Assembly (NCBI RefSeq): GCF_042477335.2
Contig: NC_091247.1
Coordinates: forward strand, 231,645,001-231,709,000
DNA length: 64,000 nucleotides
Direction: 5' to 3'
Source of the DNA: Ovis canadensis
Lineage: Eukaryota; Chordata; Mammalia; Artiodactyla; Bovidae
The notes under the pieces are model-generated. The model worked only from the letters and a program-made list of their open reading frames with translations. It was not told the DNA's origin and made no database searches. Below are positions 14,211-26,069 of the stretch, in pieces. The translations under genes and the position numbers were made by a program. The number at the start of each line of letters is the position of its first letter. Within the stretch, counting starts at the first letter, position 1.

Positions 14211-14331
14211 ATTATTATTTTTTGCCATGCCGCACGATATGCAGGATCTTAGTTTCCTGACTAAGGACTGAACCCATGCCCCCTGCATTGGAAGCGTGGA
14301 GTCTTAATTACTGGACCAGCAGGCAAGTCTC
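14211..14331 (-). mobile_element. CHR-2 type SINE
   Basis: Minus-sense SINE: TTGCCATGCCGCACGATATG to CTGGACCAGCAGGCAAGTCT, the complement of the usual CHR head with its box B. Confidence 0.8.
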
Positions 14332-15325
14332 TCTGTGATTTTTATTGTGTATTCTCTAGATTTTATAGTACGTCTTTTTCGGTTATCATTGTCTACTCTC
14401 AAGTAATAATAATCTCACATATAAGAATCTCAGTCACTAAGTCATGTCCAACTCTTTGCAACCCCATGAACTATATATGTAGCACATCAGACTTCCCTTT
14501 TTCTTCACTATCTCCCAGAGCTTGCTCAGACTCATGTCCACTGAGTCAGTGATGCCATCCAACTATCTCATCCTCGCTTCTGCCTTCTCCTCCTGCCCTC
14601 GATCTTTCCTAGCATCAGAATCTTTTACAATGAGTTGACTCTTCCCATCAGGTGGCCAAAATATTGGAGCTTCAGTTTCAGCATCAGTCCTTCCAGTGAA
14701 TATTCAGGATTGATTTCCTTTGGGATAGACCGGTTTGTTCTCCTTGCAGTCCAAGGGACTGTCAGGACTCTTCTCTAGCACCACAGTTTGAAAGCATCAG
14801 TTCTTCAGCACTCAGCCTTATTTATGGTCCAACTCTCACATCCATGCATGACTCCTGGAAAAACCGTAGCTTTGGCTATACAGACCTTTGTTGGTAAAGT
14901 GATGTCTCTGCTTTGTTAATACGTTGTCTAGGTTTGCCATAGCTTTTCTTCCAAGGAGCAAGCATCTTTGAATTTCATGGCTGCAGTCACCATCTGAAGT
15001 AATTTTGGAGCCCGAGAAAATAAAGTCTGTCACTGTTTCCATTGTTTCCCCATCTGTTTGCCATGAAGTGATGGGACCAGATGCCGTGATCTTAGTTTCT
15101 TGAATGTTGAGCTTTAAGCCAGCTCTCGCCTTCGTCCAGAGGCTCTTCACCTCCTCCTCACTTTCTGCCGTAAGGGTGATGTCATGTAATGGGACCAGAT
15201 GCCGTGATCTTAGTTTCTTGAATGTTGAGCTTTAAGCCAGCTTTTTCACTCTGCTCTTTCGCCTTCATCCAGAGGCTCTTCAGCTCCTCCTCACTTTCGG
15301 CCGTGAGGGTGGTGTCATCTGCACG

Positions 15326-15447
15326 CGTGTGCTCAGCCCCTTCAGTCGTGTCCGACTCTTTGCGACCCAGTGGCCCGCCAGTCTCCTCTGTCCATGGGAT
15401 TCTCCAGGCATGAATACTGGAGTGGGTTGCTGTGCCCTCCTCCTGGA
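15326..15447 (-). mobile_element. Bov-tA SINE fragment in BovB
   Basis: GCTCAGCCCCTTCAGTCGTG through GAATACTGGAGTGGGTTGC. It splits the BovB phrase that elsewhere reads GTGTCATCTGCATATCTGAG. Confidence 0.8.
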
Positions 15448-15854
15448 ATCATTTGCATATCTGAGATTATTGATATTTCTCCTGGCAATCTTGATTCTGG
15501 CTTGTGATTCATCCAGCCTGGCATTTCACATGATGTACTCTGCATAGAAGTTGAATAAGCAGGTTGAAACATACAGCCTTGATATATTCCTTTCCCAATT
15601 TTGAACCAGTGAGTTGTTCCATGTAAGGTATAACTATTCCTTCTTGCCCTGAATACAGGTTTCTCAGGAGACAGGTAAGGTGGTCCAGTATTCCTATCTG
15701 TAACAATTTTCCAGTTTGTTGTGATCCACACAATCAAAGGCCTTAGCATAGTTAATGAAGCAGAAGTAGATTTTTTTGGGAATTCCTTTGCTTTTTCTAT
15801 GATCCAGTGGATGCTGGCAATGTGATCTCTGGTTCCTGTGCCTTTTCTTTTTTA

Positions 15855-16143
15855 ACAGTTTGTTTGTTGATGTATTCTGGTCTGTGCCGGGCCTTCGTTG
15901 CTGTGTGCACACTGGCTTCTCTAGTTGGGCTGAGTGAGGCAGCTCTCTGGCTGCGGTGCTCAGCCTTCTCACTGTGGCGGCCTCTCTTGCTGCAAAGCAC
16001 AGGCTCGAGGGCACGTGAGCGTCAGTGGTTGTGGTGCTCGGGCTCAGCTGTTCTGTGGCATGTGAGATCTTCTCAGACCAGGCATGGAACCTGTGTCCCC
16101 TGCAGTGGCTGGCAATTCCTTACCACTGAGCCACCAAGGAATC
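15855..16143 (-). mobile_element. CHR-family SINE, long form, in BovB
   Basis: GGGCCTTCGTTGCTGTGTGC through CCACTGAGCCACCAAGGAAT: the long cetartiodactyl CHR SINE in minus sense, with the box B complement CAGACCAGGCATGGAACC. BovB resumes afterwards at about 16150. Confidence 0.8.
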
Positions 16144-16305
16144 TCCTCCTCAACCTCCTCTACCTTTTGTAAATCCAGTTTGTACATCTGGAAGTTCTCA
16201 GTTCACATACTGATGAAACCTAGCTTTAAAGATTTTGAGCATCACCGTGCTAGCATGTGGAATGAGTGCACTCGTATGGTAGTCTGAGCATTCTTTGACA
16301 TTGCC

Positions 16306-16523
16306 TTTCCTTGGGATTCCCTGCTGGCTCAGAGGTTAAAGCGTCTGCCTCCAATGCGGGAGACCTGGGTTCGATCCCTGGGTCGGGAAGATCCCCTGGA
16401 GAAGGAAATGGCAACCCACTCCGGTATTCTTACCTGGAGAATCCCATGGACAGAGAAGCCTGGTAGCCTATAGTCCACGGGGTCGCACAGAGTTAGACGC
16501 GACTGAGCGACTTCACTTTCTTC
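16306..16523 (+). mobile_element. Bov-tA SINE in BovB
   Basis: Near-complete forward Bov-tA (TTCCCTGCTGGCTCAGAGG, box B GGTTCGATCCCTGGGTCGGG, GACTGAGCGACTTCACTTTC). A GGGATT(A/C) word occurs on both sides and looks like part of a target duplication. Confidence 0.85.
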
Positions 16524-16904
16524 GGGATTAGAATGGAAATCGACCTTTCCCAGTCTTGTGACCGCTACTGAGTTTTCCAGACTCTCTAGCGTGCTGAGTG
16601 CAGCAGCTGCACAGCGTCATCTCTCAGGATCTGGAAGAGCTCAGCTGCAGTCCCATCACCTCCACCAACTTTGTTTCTAGTAATGCTTCCTAAGGCCCAT
16701 TTGGCTTCACATTCCAGGCTGTAGGTGAACGGCCATACCATCATGGTTGTCTGGGTGATTAAGACCTTATTTGTACAGTTCTTCTGTGTATTCTTGCCAC
16801 CTGTTCGTAATCTCTTCTGCTTCTGTTAGGTTCTTGCCGTTTCTCTCCTTTATTGTGCCCATCTTTGCATCAAGTGTTCCCTCGGTATCTCTGACTTTGT
16901 TTCT

Positions 16905-17220
16905 TCTTAAACAATTTTATCTGTTTTCTTTCGGCCGCACTGTGTGTGTTGCTGCGCAGCCTTTTCTCGGTGTGGCAAGCAGGCGCTCCTCTCTAGCTGC
17001 AGTGTGCGGGACTCTCACTGGGGCGGCTTCTCTTGCGAGCTTGAACTGCAGGGCGTGTGGCCTTCAGTGCTCCAGTTGCTTCTGTAGCTGCAGGCTCATT
17101 GCTGCAGCAGCTCCCAGGCTCGAGGGCACAGGCTCAGCAGCTGCGGCGCATGCCCTTAGTTGCTCTGCAGCGTGTGGGATCTTCCCAGACCAGGGATCAA
17201 ACCCATGTCTCCCGCACTGG
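16905..17220 (-). mobile_element. CHR-family SINE, long form
   Basis: Minus-sense long CHR SINE beginning in an oligo-T stretch and ending at GGATCAAACCCATGTCTCCC, with repeated 'gctgcggcgc'-type segments. It abuts the next Bov-tA. Confidence 0.75.
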
Positions 17221-17221
17221 T

Positions 17222-17414
17222 GAGAGTGAAAGTGAAGTAGCTGTGTCTGAGTCTTTGCTACCGTGTGGTCTGTAGCCCGCCAGGCTCCTTCCATCCATGG
17301 GATTTTCCAGGCAAGAATACTGGAGTGGGTTGCCGTTTCCTTCTCCAGGGGATCTTCCCAACCCAGGGATCGAACCCAGGTTTCCCACACTGCAGGCAGA
17401 CACTTTACCGTCCG
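17222..17414 (-). mobile_element. Bov-tA SINE
   Basis: Minus-sense Bov-tA: GAGTGAAAGTGAAGTAGC to CTGCAGGCAGACACTTTACC, complete enough to show both the tRNA-like head and the Bov-A core. Confidence 0.85.
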
Positions 17415-17416
17415 AG

Positions 17417-18965
17417 TTCAGTTCAGTTCAGTCGCTCAGTCGTGTCCAACTCTTTGCGACGCCATGAATCGCAGCACGCCAGGTCTCCCTGTCCATCACC
17501 AACTCCCGGAGTTCACTCAGACTCACGTCCATCGAGTCCGTGATGCCATCCAGCCATCTCATCCTGGGTCGTCCCCTTCTCCTCCTGCCCCCAATCCCTC
17601 CCAGCATCAGGGTCTTTTCCAATGAGTCAACTCTTCGCATGAGGTGGCCAAAGTGCTGGAGCTTCAGCTTTAGCATCATTCCTTCCAAAGAACACCCAGG
17701 GCTGATCTCCTTCAGAATGGACTGGTTGGATCTCCTTGCAGTCCAAGGGACTCTCAAGAGTCTTCTCCAACACCACAGTTCAAAAGCATCAATTCTTCGG
17801 CGCTCAGCTTTCTTCACAGTCCAACTCTCACATCCATACATGACCACAGGAAAAACCATAGACTTGACTAGACGGACCTGAGTTGGCAAAGTAATGTCTC
17901 TGCTTTTGAATACAGTACTATCTAGGTTGCTCATAACTTTTCTTCCAAGGAGTAAGCGTCTTTTAATTTCATGGCTGCAGTCACCATCTGCAGTGATTCT
18001 GGAGCCCAAAAAAATAAAGTCTGACACTGTTTCTACTGTTTCTCCATCTATTTCCCATGAAGTGATGGGACCAGATGCCATGATCTTCGTTTTCTGAATG
18101 TTGAGCTTTAAGCCGACTTTTTCACTCTCCTCTTTCACTTTCATCAAGAGGCTTTTTAGTTCCCCTTCACTTTCTGCCATAAGGGTGGTGCCATCTGCAT
18201 ATCTGAGGTTATTGATATTTCCCCCGGCAATCTTGATTCCAGCTTGTGCTTCTTCCAGCCCAGTGTTTCTCATGATGTACTCTGCATATAAGTTAAATAA
18301 GCAGGGTGACAGTATACAGCCTTGATGTACTCCTTTTCCTATTTGGTACCAGTCTGTTGTTCCATGTCCAGTTTTAACTGTTGCTTCCTGACCTGTGGCG
18401 GTGGCGGTCTGGTATTCCCATCTCTTTCAGAATTTTCCACAGTTGATTGTGATCCACACAGTCAAAGGCTTTGGCTTAGTCAATCAAGCAGAAATAGATG
18501 TTTTTCTGGAACTCTCTTGCTTTTTCCATGATCCAGCGGAGGTTGGCAATTTGATCTCTGGTTCCTCTGCCTTTTCTAAAACCAGCTTGAACATCAGGGA
18601 GTTCACGGTTCACGTATTGCTGAACCACCAGGAAATTGCTGCATTGGTGGGTGGATTCTTTACCACTGAGCTCCCAGGGAAGCCCTCTCCAGTTCTCTTG
18701 AAGAGATCTCTAGTCTTTCCCATTCTGTTGTTTTCCTCTATTTTCATTGTTCACTTGCAAAGGCTTTCTTTTGTCTCCTTGCTGTTCTTTGGAACTCTGC
18801 ATTCAGTTGCGTACATCTTTCCCTTTCTCCTTTGCCTTTGGGGCCTAGACTTGGATTACTCTGCTGTTGAACGGTTTGCCTTGGAAACAGAGATCATCCC
18901 ATTGTTTCTGAGACTGGGCACAAGCACTGCCTTTCAGGCTCCTGTTGGCGGTTCGGTCTCCTCCC
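17417..18965 (-). mobile_element. BovB LINE, younger 5'-truncated copy
   Basis: The 3' part is well preserved: 281 codons stay open from 18273 to 17428 ([39 protein letters not shown]; ending [16 protein letters not shown]). The YADD-type motif reads YADG here. Past 18590 the copy is broken, with a CHR fragment at about 18628-18686 and a deletion jumping to endonuclease-domain sequence at 18855-18965. Not a host gene. Confidence 0.9.
18628..18686 (-). mobile_element. CHR-type SINE fragment
   Basis: Minus-sense SINE head: GGTGGATTCTTTACCACTGA then GCTCCCAGGGAAGCCC, inside the BovB at 17417-18965. Confidence 0.7.
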
Positions 18966-18969
18966 TTTT

Positions 18970-19365
18970 TCCCAAGAGTGGAATCTTACAGCCGTGGGTC
19001 CCCAGTGCTTCCTCCCTTCCCTTGTGCTGTTGAATGTGTTGCTTACACGTATGTTTTGAATCCTGCGTTGCCAGTTTAAAAAATGTGTACAGTCAGTTAT
19101 ACTGTAAAGGAATTCAAGCACAAGAGAAGGCTCACCCTCCGTCCTCTTGGCTCCTTTGTGCAGACCCAGGCACTCCTCTGTTGTGGTGTATCCATTCTAC
19201 AGAACTTACTTTAATATTCTGTGTATTGTGGATATGCTAGTGGGGAATTATCTCAGGTTCTGTTTGTCTCTAGTTGTCTTTAATTTCACTGTTACTTTTT
19301 GGAGGATATTTTCACTGCATGTAGACTACTAAGTTGACAGGTGTTTTCCTTTTAGCAATTGAAAG
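18970..19365. other. Unassigned intergenic sequence
   Basis: No gene, RNA or confident repeat match seen. Confidence 0.3.
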
Positions 19366-19369
19366 AGGT

Positions 19370-20110
19370 CATTCCATTTACTATGGTTTACATGGTTTCT
19401 TAGGAGAAACCAGCAAAAAATCTTCTCTTTATTTACTGATATGCATGCGTCTTTCTTTTTTCTGGCTGTTTTTTAATACTTTCTGGATATTATTAATTTT
19501 TAGCAAGTAGGTTATTATATGTTTTCAAGTAGTTTATTTTGTGTTTATCCTGCTTGAGATTTGTTGAGTGTTTTGGGCCTGTGGGTTTATAGTTTGCAAA
19601 AGCTTTGGAAACATTTCAGCCATTATTTCTTTCAGTACGTTTGTGTGTGTACCTACTGTGTGTTTCTAATTGTACTGTTCTGAGACTGCCTGATATTTTC
19701 CCAGAGGTCAATGATGCTTGGTTAATTAAAAAAAATTTTTTTTTCTTGCTGCTTCAGTTTGGATAGTTTCATTTTATATACTGAATTTTCATTTCCCAAA
19801 GTTCCATTTGATTCTTTTTTACCTCTTCCCTTTATTTGCTTATTGTGTTTATGTCTCCTATAAATTCTTGAGTATGTTTATAACAGTTGTTCTAATGTCC
19901 ATGGCTGTTAATTCCATCACTTCTGTCCTTTCCAAGTCTGTTTTGACTGATGTTTTTCCCTCCAGATTTTTCCTGCTTCCTTGTAGGTCTGGGAATTTGT
20001 TTTTTTAATTAGATGCAGGACAAAAGTGCCTGGATTTCATCATCTTCCTCTAAACAGTATTGAAGTTGGTTCTGGAAGTCAGCTGAGTGTCTTGTGAGCA
20101 GCCTGACTCT
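19370..20110 (-). mobile_element. Ancient L1 3' region remnant
   Basis: T-rich sequence with hallmarks of an old mammalian L1 3' end in minus sense (CAGCCATTATTTCTTTCAGT, TTCCATTTGATTCTTTTTTA, AATTCCATCACTTCTGTCC). Strongly decayed. Confidence 0.6.
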
Positions 20111-20599
20111 TCTCAGGTCTGTTTTAAAGCTGTTAGCGTCGTCTACAGTGGCCTCTGCTTGGGGGCTAGTGTTACACGTGCTTTCGGAGTTTCTGCCTTA
20201 TAGTTTCCCAGTAGGTTTTCTTTAAACAGTCTTATAGAATTTTATTCTACATAAGCATGATTGAGCATTTACTAAAACTTATGGGGATCCTATTTTAGCT
20301 TTCTGGAATTCTTTCTCTGAATTGATCCCTTTTCTTTATTATTTTTATCTGAAAATTCCAAATACCTCAGCCTCCCCAAACTCTGACTTCTGTCTCCCAA
20401 CTCATCAAGACCCCCCGCCTAAACTGGGCCTCTTCCCTGCACTGCAACCTGTAAATGCCTCCACAGCAATCGTAGGCTTTATGTAATTTGCTTCCTTTGT
20501 GTCGGTGATCACAGCCCTGTACTGTCCTTTATCCAATATCTGAAAATCATTGCTTTTAATATTTTGTTCATTTTTCTGGATTTCACCCCTTTGGCAAGT

Positions 20600-20960
20600 G
20601 GGCAAGTCCAATGATGTTATTCTGTAATGACTAGAAGCCATTTTTACAATCACAATTAATTGCTGAATGTTATAAAAATCGCATCTGTTGGCATGATCAT
20701 GCAGTGTCCCTCTCTTTATCCATGAATGTGTTGGATTACCATTAAAAATGAAAGTAGGATGTTGAGCCATCCTTGAATTTCTGGGTTAAACCCATGTGAT
20801 CAAAATGCATTTACAGAAATAAACTATTGCATTTTGCTAGCTGATACTTTGTTGGGACTTTTGCACATGCTTATTAATGAAAAAGGCATAATATCCGTTA
20901 ATTTTCTTGAGCTATTCTTACCACACTGTAGCTTCATCAAATGAGTGGAGATGTAATGTG
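20600..20960 (-). mobile_element. Ancient L1 ORF2 remnant
   Basis: Minus-sense L1 ORF2: AGGATGTTGAGCCATCCTTG, a TTAAACCCATGTGATCAAAA phrase and GATACTTTGTTGGGAC are decayed forms of the conserved L1 stretch. Confidence 0.65.
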
Positions 20961-21189
20961 GTGAGCTAGATTCCTAAATGGAACTTCCTGCTGAAAATGG
21001 TTAAAAATCCAGTAGAAACTATTTTTCTTAAGAACTGTTTTCTAAGAACACTGATGAAGTAAGAAAACAGTGACTAAATAAGACAAGAAACCCAGAGGGA
21101 CAAGTGGATTACTGCATGTTACTTTTGATCAGAGGCATTTGGAGAACCAAGAAAATTTGGATTGGGGATTTATAGCCTATGCCTTGTTG

Positions 21190-21298
21190 AATAGTGTCCA
21201 TCCCCTCCCCCACCCCACAATTCATAACTACTGAGAACCTCAGAATGTGACTTTGTTTAGAAATAGGGTCTTTGCAGATAACATTAGTTAAGATAGGA
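21190..21298 (+). mobile_element. LTR fossil, left part (MaLR-like, family uncertain)
   Basis: An old, broken mammalian LTR-type repeat ('aacctcagaatgtgactttg' phrase). Its other part is at 25776-26069; the BovB/SINE cluster between them was inserted later. Age: well before the ruminant split. Confidence 0.5.
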
Positions 21299-21301
21299 TC
21301 T

Positions 21302-22105
21302 CACAAGCTGGAATCAAGATTGCTGGGAGAAATATCAACCTCAGATATGTAGATGATACCATTTTAATGGCAGAAAGTGAAGAGGAACTAAAATAAACAG
21401 CCTCTTGATGAGGGTGAAAGAGGGAGTGAAAAATCTGGCTTAAAACTCAATATTCAAAAAGTGAATATCAGAGCATCTGATCCCATCACTATATGGCAAA
21501 TAGATGAGGGAAAAGTGGAAACAGTGTCAAACCTTATTTTCTTGGGCTCCAGAATCACTGCTGACAGTGACTACAGCCATGAAATTAAAAGACACTTGCT
21601 CCTTGGAAGAAAAGCTAAGACAAACCTAAACAGCAGATTAAAAAGCAGAGACATCACTTTACCAACAAAGGTCTGTCTAGCCAAAGCTATGGTTTTCCCA
21701 GTGGTCATATATGGATGTGAGAGTTGGACCATAAAGGAGGCTGAGTGCTGAAGAACTGAGGCTTTCGAACCATGGTGTTGGGGAAGACTCCTGAGAGTCC
21801 CTTGGACAGCAAGGAGAACAAACCAGTCAATCCTAAAAGAAATCAACCCTGAATGTTCATTGGAAGGACTAATGCTGAGGCTGAAGCTCCAGTATTTGGC
21901 CACCTGATGTGAAGAGCTGACTCACTGGAAAAGACCCTGATGCTGGGAAAGACTGAGGGCAAGAGGAGAAGTGGGCGACAGGGGATGAGGTGGTTGGATG
22001 GCATCAGTGACTCAATGGACATGAGTTTTAGCAAACTCAGGGAGATAGTGAAGGATAGGAAAGCCTGGTGTGCTGCAGACTTGACTTAGTGACTCAACAA
22101 CAACA
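21302..22105 (+). mobile_element. BovB LINE 3' part
   Basis: Forward BovB from GCTGGAATCAAGATTGCTGG to the ACTCAACAACAACAAGG end, about 800 bp. A 96-codon piece (21461-21748) reads NIRASDPITIWQIDEGKVET and beyond; the rest is frame-broken. It is more diverged than the copy at 22266-25688. Confidence 0.85.
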
Positions 22106-22121
22106 AGGCCATACTCGATTG

Positions 22122-22265
22122 GGCTTCCCAGATGGCTCAGTGGTAACGAATTTGCCTGACAATGCGGGAGATGCCAGAGACTTGGGTTCCATCCCTGGGC
22201 TGGGAAGATCCCTTGGAGGAGGAAATGGCTATCCACTCCAGTATTTCTGCGTAGATAATCCCTAG
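22122..22265 (+). mobile_element. Bov-tA SINE
   Basis: GGGCTTCCCAGATGGCTCAG through CCACTCCAGTATTTCTGC, between two BovB copies. It ends abruptly where the longer BovB begins. Confidence 0.8.
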
Positions 22266-25200
22266 GAGGGCCTAGAGGAGCTATCCCGTGTTGAAGGTCA
22301 GGAACTGTGGCGGTAAGGAGATACCCCTCGTCCAAGGTAAGGAGCAGCAGCTGTGCTTTGCTGGAGCAGCCGTGAAGAGATACTCCACGCCCAAGGTAAG
22401 AGAAACCCAAGTAAGATGGTAGGTGTTGCAAGAGGGCATCAGAGGGCAGACACACTGAAACCATACTCACAGAAAACTAGTCAATCTAATCACACTAGGA
22501 CCACAGCCTTGTCTAACTCAATGAAACCAAGCCATGCCTGTGGGGCAACTCAAGATGGGTGGGTCATGGTGGAGAGGTCTGACAGAATGTGGTCCACTGG
22601 AGAAGGGAATGGCAAACCACTCCAGTATTCTTGCCTTGAGAACCCCATGAACAGTATGAAAAGACAAAATGATAGGATACCGAAAGAGGAACTCCCCAGG
22701 TCGGTAGGTGCCCAATATGCTACTAGAGATCAGGGGAGAAATAACTCCAGAAAGAATGAAGGGATGGAGCCAAAGCAAAAACAATACCCAGTTATGGATG
22801 TGACTGGTGATAGAAGCAAGATCCGATGCCACAAAGAGCAATATTGCATAGGAACCTGGAATGTCAGGTCCATAAATCAAGGCAAACTGGAAGTGGTCAA
22901 ACAAGAGATGGCAAGGGTGAACGTCGACATTCTAGGAATCAACAAACTAAAATGGACTGGAATGGGTGAATTTAACTCAGATGACCATTATATCTACTAC
23001 TGCGGGCAGGAATCCTTCAGAAGAAATGGAGTAGCCATCGTGGTCAACGAAACAGTCCGAAATGCAGTAATTGGATGCAGTCTCAAAAACGGCAGAATGA
23101 TCTCTGTTCGTATCCAAGGCAAACCATTCAATATCACAGTTATCCAAGTCTATGCCCCAACCAGTAATGTTGAAGAAACTGGAGTTGAATGGTTTTATGA
23201 AGACCTACAAGACCTTTTAGGACTATCACCCCAAAAAGATGTCCTTTTCATTACAGGGGACTGGAATGCAAAAGTAAGAAGTCAAGAAACACCTGGAGTA
23301 ACAGGCAAATTTGGCCTTGGAATGTGGAATGAAGCAGGGCAAAGACTAATAGAGTTTTGCCAAAAAAATGCACTGGTCCTAGCAAACACCCTCTTCCAAC
23401 AACACAAGAGAAGACTCTACACATGGACATCACCAGATGGTCAACACCGAAATCAGATTGATTATATTCTTTGCAGCCAAAGATGGAGAAGCTCTATACA
23501 GTCAACAAAAACAAGACCAGGAGCTGACTGTGGCTCAGATCATGAACTCCTTATTACCAAATTCAGACTCAAATTGAAGAAAATAGGGAAAACCGCTAGA
23601 CCATTCAGGTATGACCCAAATCAAATCCCTGATGATTATACAGTGGAAGTGAGAAATAGATTTAAGGGTCTAGATCTGATAGATAGAGTGCCTGATGAAC
23701 TATGGAATGAGGTTCATGGCATTGTACAGGGGACGGGGATCAAGACCATCCCCATGGAAAAGAAATGCAAAAAAGCAAAATGGCTGTCTGGGGAGGCCTT
23801 ACAAATAGCTGTGAAAAGAAGAGAGGTGAAAAGCAAAGGAGAAAAGGAAAGATATAAGCATCTGAATGCAGAGTTCCAAAGAATAGCAAGAAGAGATAAG
23901 AAAGCCTTCCTCAGTGATCAGTGCAAAGAAACAGAGGAAAACAACAGAATGGGAAAGACTATGGATCTCTGCAAGAAAATTAGAGATACCAAGGGAACAT
24001 TTCATGCAAAGATGGGCTCGATAAAGGACAGAAATGGTAGGGACCTAACAGAAGCAGAAGATATTAAGAAGAGGAGGCAAGAATACACAGAAGAACTGTA
24101 CAAAAAAGATCTTCACCATCCGGATAATCATGATGGTGTGATCACTCATCTAGAGCCAGACATCCTGGAATGTGAAGTCAAGTGGGCCTTAGAAAGCATC
24201 ACTATGAACAAAGCTAGTGGAGGTGATGGAATTCCAGTTGAGCTCTTTCAAATCCTGAAAGATGATGCTGTGAAAGTGCTGCACTCAATATGCCAGCAAA
24301 TTTGGAAAACTCAGCAGTGGCCACAGGACTGGAAAAGGTCAGTTTTCATTCCAATTCCAAAGAAAGGCAATGCCAAAGAATGCTCAAACTACCGCACAAT
24401 TGCACTCATCTCACATGCTAGTAAAGTATTTCTCAAAATTCTCCAAGCCAGGCTTCAGCAATACATGAACCGTGAACTCCCTGATGTTCGAGCTGGTTTT
24501 AGAAAGGGCAGAGGAACCAGAGATCAAATTGCCAACATCCGCTGGATCATGGAAAAAGGAAGAGAGTTCCAGAAAAACATCTATTTCTGCTTTATTGACT
24601 ATGCCAAAGCCTTGACTGTGTGGATTACAATAAACTGTGGAAAATTCTTAAAGAGATGGGAATACCAGACCACCTATCCTGCCTCTTGAGAAATCTGTAT
24701 GCAGGTCAGGAAGCAAGAGTTAGTACTGGACATGGAACAACAGACTGGTTCCAAATAGGAAAAGGAGTACATCAAGGCTGTATAGTGTCACCCTGCTTAT
24801 TTAACTTTTATGCAGAGTACATCATGAGAAATGCTGGACTAGAAGAAACACAAGCTGGAATCAAGATTGCCAGGAGAAATATTAATAACCTCAGATATGC
24901 AGATGATACCATACCATACCTTATGGCAGAAAGTGAAGAGGAGCTAAAAAGCCTCTTGATGAAAATGAAAGAGGAGAGTGAAAAAGTTGGCTTAAAGCTC
25001 AACATTCAGAAAACGAAGATCATGGCATCCGGTCCCATCACTTCATGGGAAATAGATGGGTAAACAGTAGAAACAGTGTCAGACTTTATTTTTTTGGGCT
25101 CCAGAATCACTGCAGATGGTGATTGCAGCCATGAAATTAAAAGACAGTTACTCCTTGGAAGAAAAGTTATGACCAACCTAGATAGTATATTCAAAAGCAG

Positions 25201-25688
25201 AGACGTTACTTTGCCAACTCAGGTCCGTCTAGTCAAGGCTATGGTTTTTCCTGTGGTCATGTATGGATGTGAGAGTTGGACTGTGAAGAAGGCTGAGTGC
25301 TTAAGAATTGATGCTTTTGATCTGTGCTGTTGGAGAAGACTCTTGAGAGTCCCTTGGACTGCAAGGAGATCCAACCAGTCCATTCTGAAGGAGATTAACC
25401 CTGGGATTTCTTTGGAAGGTATGATGCTAAAGCTGAAGCTCCAGTACTTTGGCCACCTCATGCGAAGAGTTGACTCATTGGAAAAGACTCTGATGCTGGG
25501 AGGGATTGGGTGGCAGGAGGAGAAGGGGACGACGGAGGATGAGATGGCTGGATGGTATCACGGACTCGATGGACGTGAGTCTGAGTGAACTCCGGGAGAT
25601 GGTGATGAACAGGGAGGCCTGGCGTGCTGCGAATCATGGCGTCGCAGAGTCAGACGTGACTGAGCGACTGAACTGAACTGAACTGAAC
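22266..25688 (+). mobile_element. Nearly full-length BovB (RTE) LINE
   Basis: About 3.4 kb, with 5' leader, endonuclease, reverse transcriptase and the terminal GAACTGAA repeats. One frame is open from 22353 to 24689 (778 codons): APE endonuclease with GTWNVRS, FITGDWNAK and GSDHELL, then RT motifs to FCFIDYAKA. A missing T near 24609 shifts the frame. The next frame (24620-25063) holds GVHQGC and RYADDT, followed by an extra IPYL and a stop at 25061. The rest is at 25076-25588. In the endonuclease, GINKLKW (22938-22958) replaces the family's GISELKW, so the catalytic Glu codon is Lys (22944-22946). The copy is dead but young. Confidence 0.93.
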
Positions 25689-25775
25689 CCCATGGACAGA
25701 GGAATCTGGTGGGCTACAGCTCTTGGGGTTGCAAAGAGTCAGACACCACTGAGTGACTAACATTTTCACTTCTTA
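25689..25775 (+). mobile_element. Bov-tA SINE 3' fragment
   Basis: CCCCATGGACAGAGGAATCT to ACTGAGTGACTAACATTTTC, joined directly to the BovB terminus. Confidence 0.7.
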
Positions 25776-26069
25776 ATCCAATTACTGGTGTCCTTAAAAG
25801 AAGGGGGAAACTTGGACCCACACTCAGAGACAGGAGAGAGGGTCACGTGACAGTGCAGACAGACACTGCGGTGATGCCTCCGCAAGCCGAGGAGTCCCAG
25901 CAGCCACCGGAAGCCAGGAAGGGGCAGGGGAAGCCCTTCCCCAGCACCTTCCGCATGGCTTGGTGGCTGTTAAGGGACCAGTCTGCCTGGTTTTGAGCTT
26001 CTACCACCAGAATTGTGAGAGAATAAGTTTCTGTTGCTTTAAGCCACCAAGTTTGTGGTATTTTTTATG
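25776..26069 (+). mobile_element. LTR fossil, right part (MaLR-like, family uncertain)
   Basis: Continuation of the element at 21190-21298 ('taatccaattactggtgtcc', 'gctttaagccaccaagtttg'). It looks broken and ancient and is interrupted by the BovB cluster and, near its end, by a Bov-tA. Confidence 0.55.

Larger units (their letters stand above)
14425..16905 (-). mobile_element. BovB LINE, 5'-truncated, with nested SINEs
   Basis: A long minus-sense BovB. Reverse-transcriptase pieces are readable ([18 protein letters not shown] near 15060-15120; FCFINYAKAFDCVDHNKLEN near 15720-15770). Inserted later: a Bov-tA piece at about 15326-15447, a CHR SINE at about 15855-16143 and a Bov-tA at about 16306-16523. 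It also has an internal ~120-bp tandem duplication (15068-15315). Many frame breaks; no coding capacity. Confidence 0.85.

Noticed and set aside
17428-18273. 281-codon open frame as a possible host gene
   Set aside because: It is the C-terminal reverse-transcriptase part of a BovB LINE, ending in the standard LINE 3' terminus.
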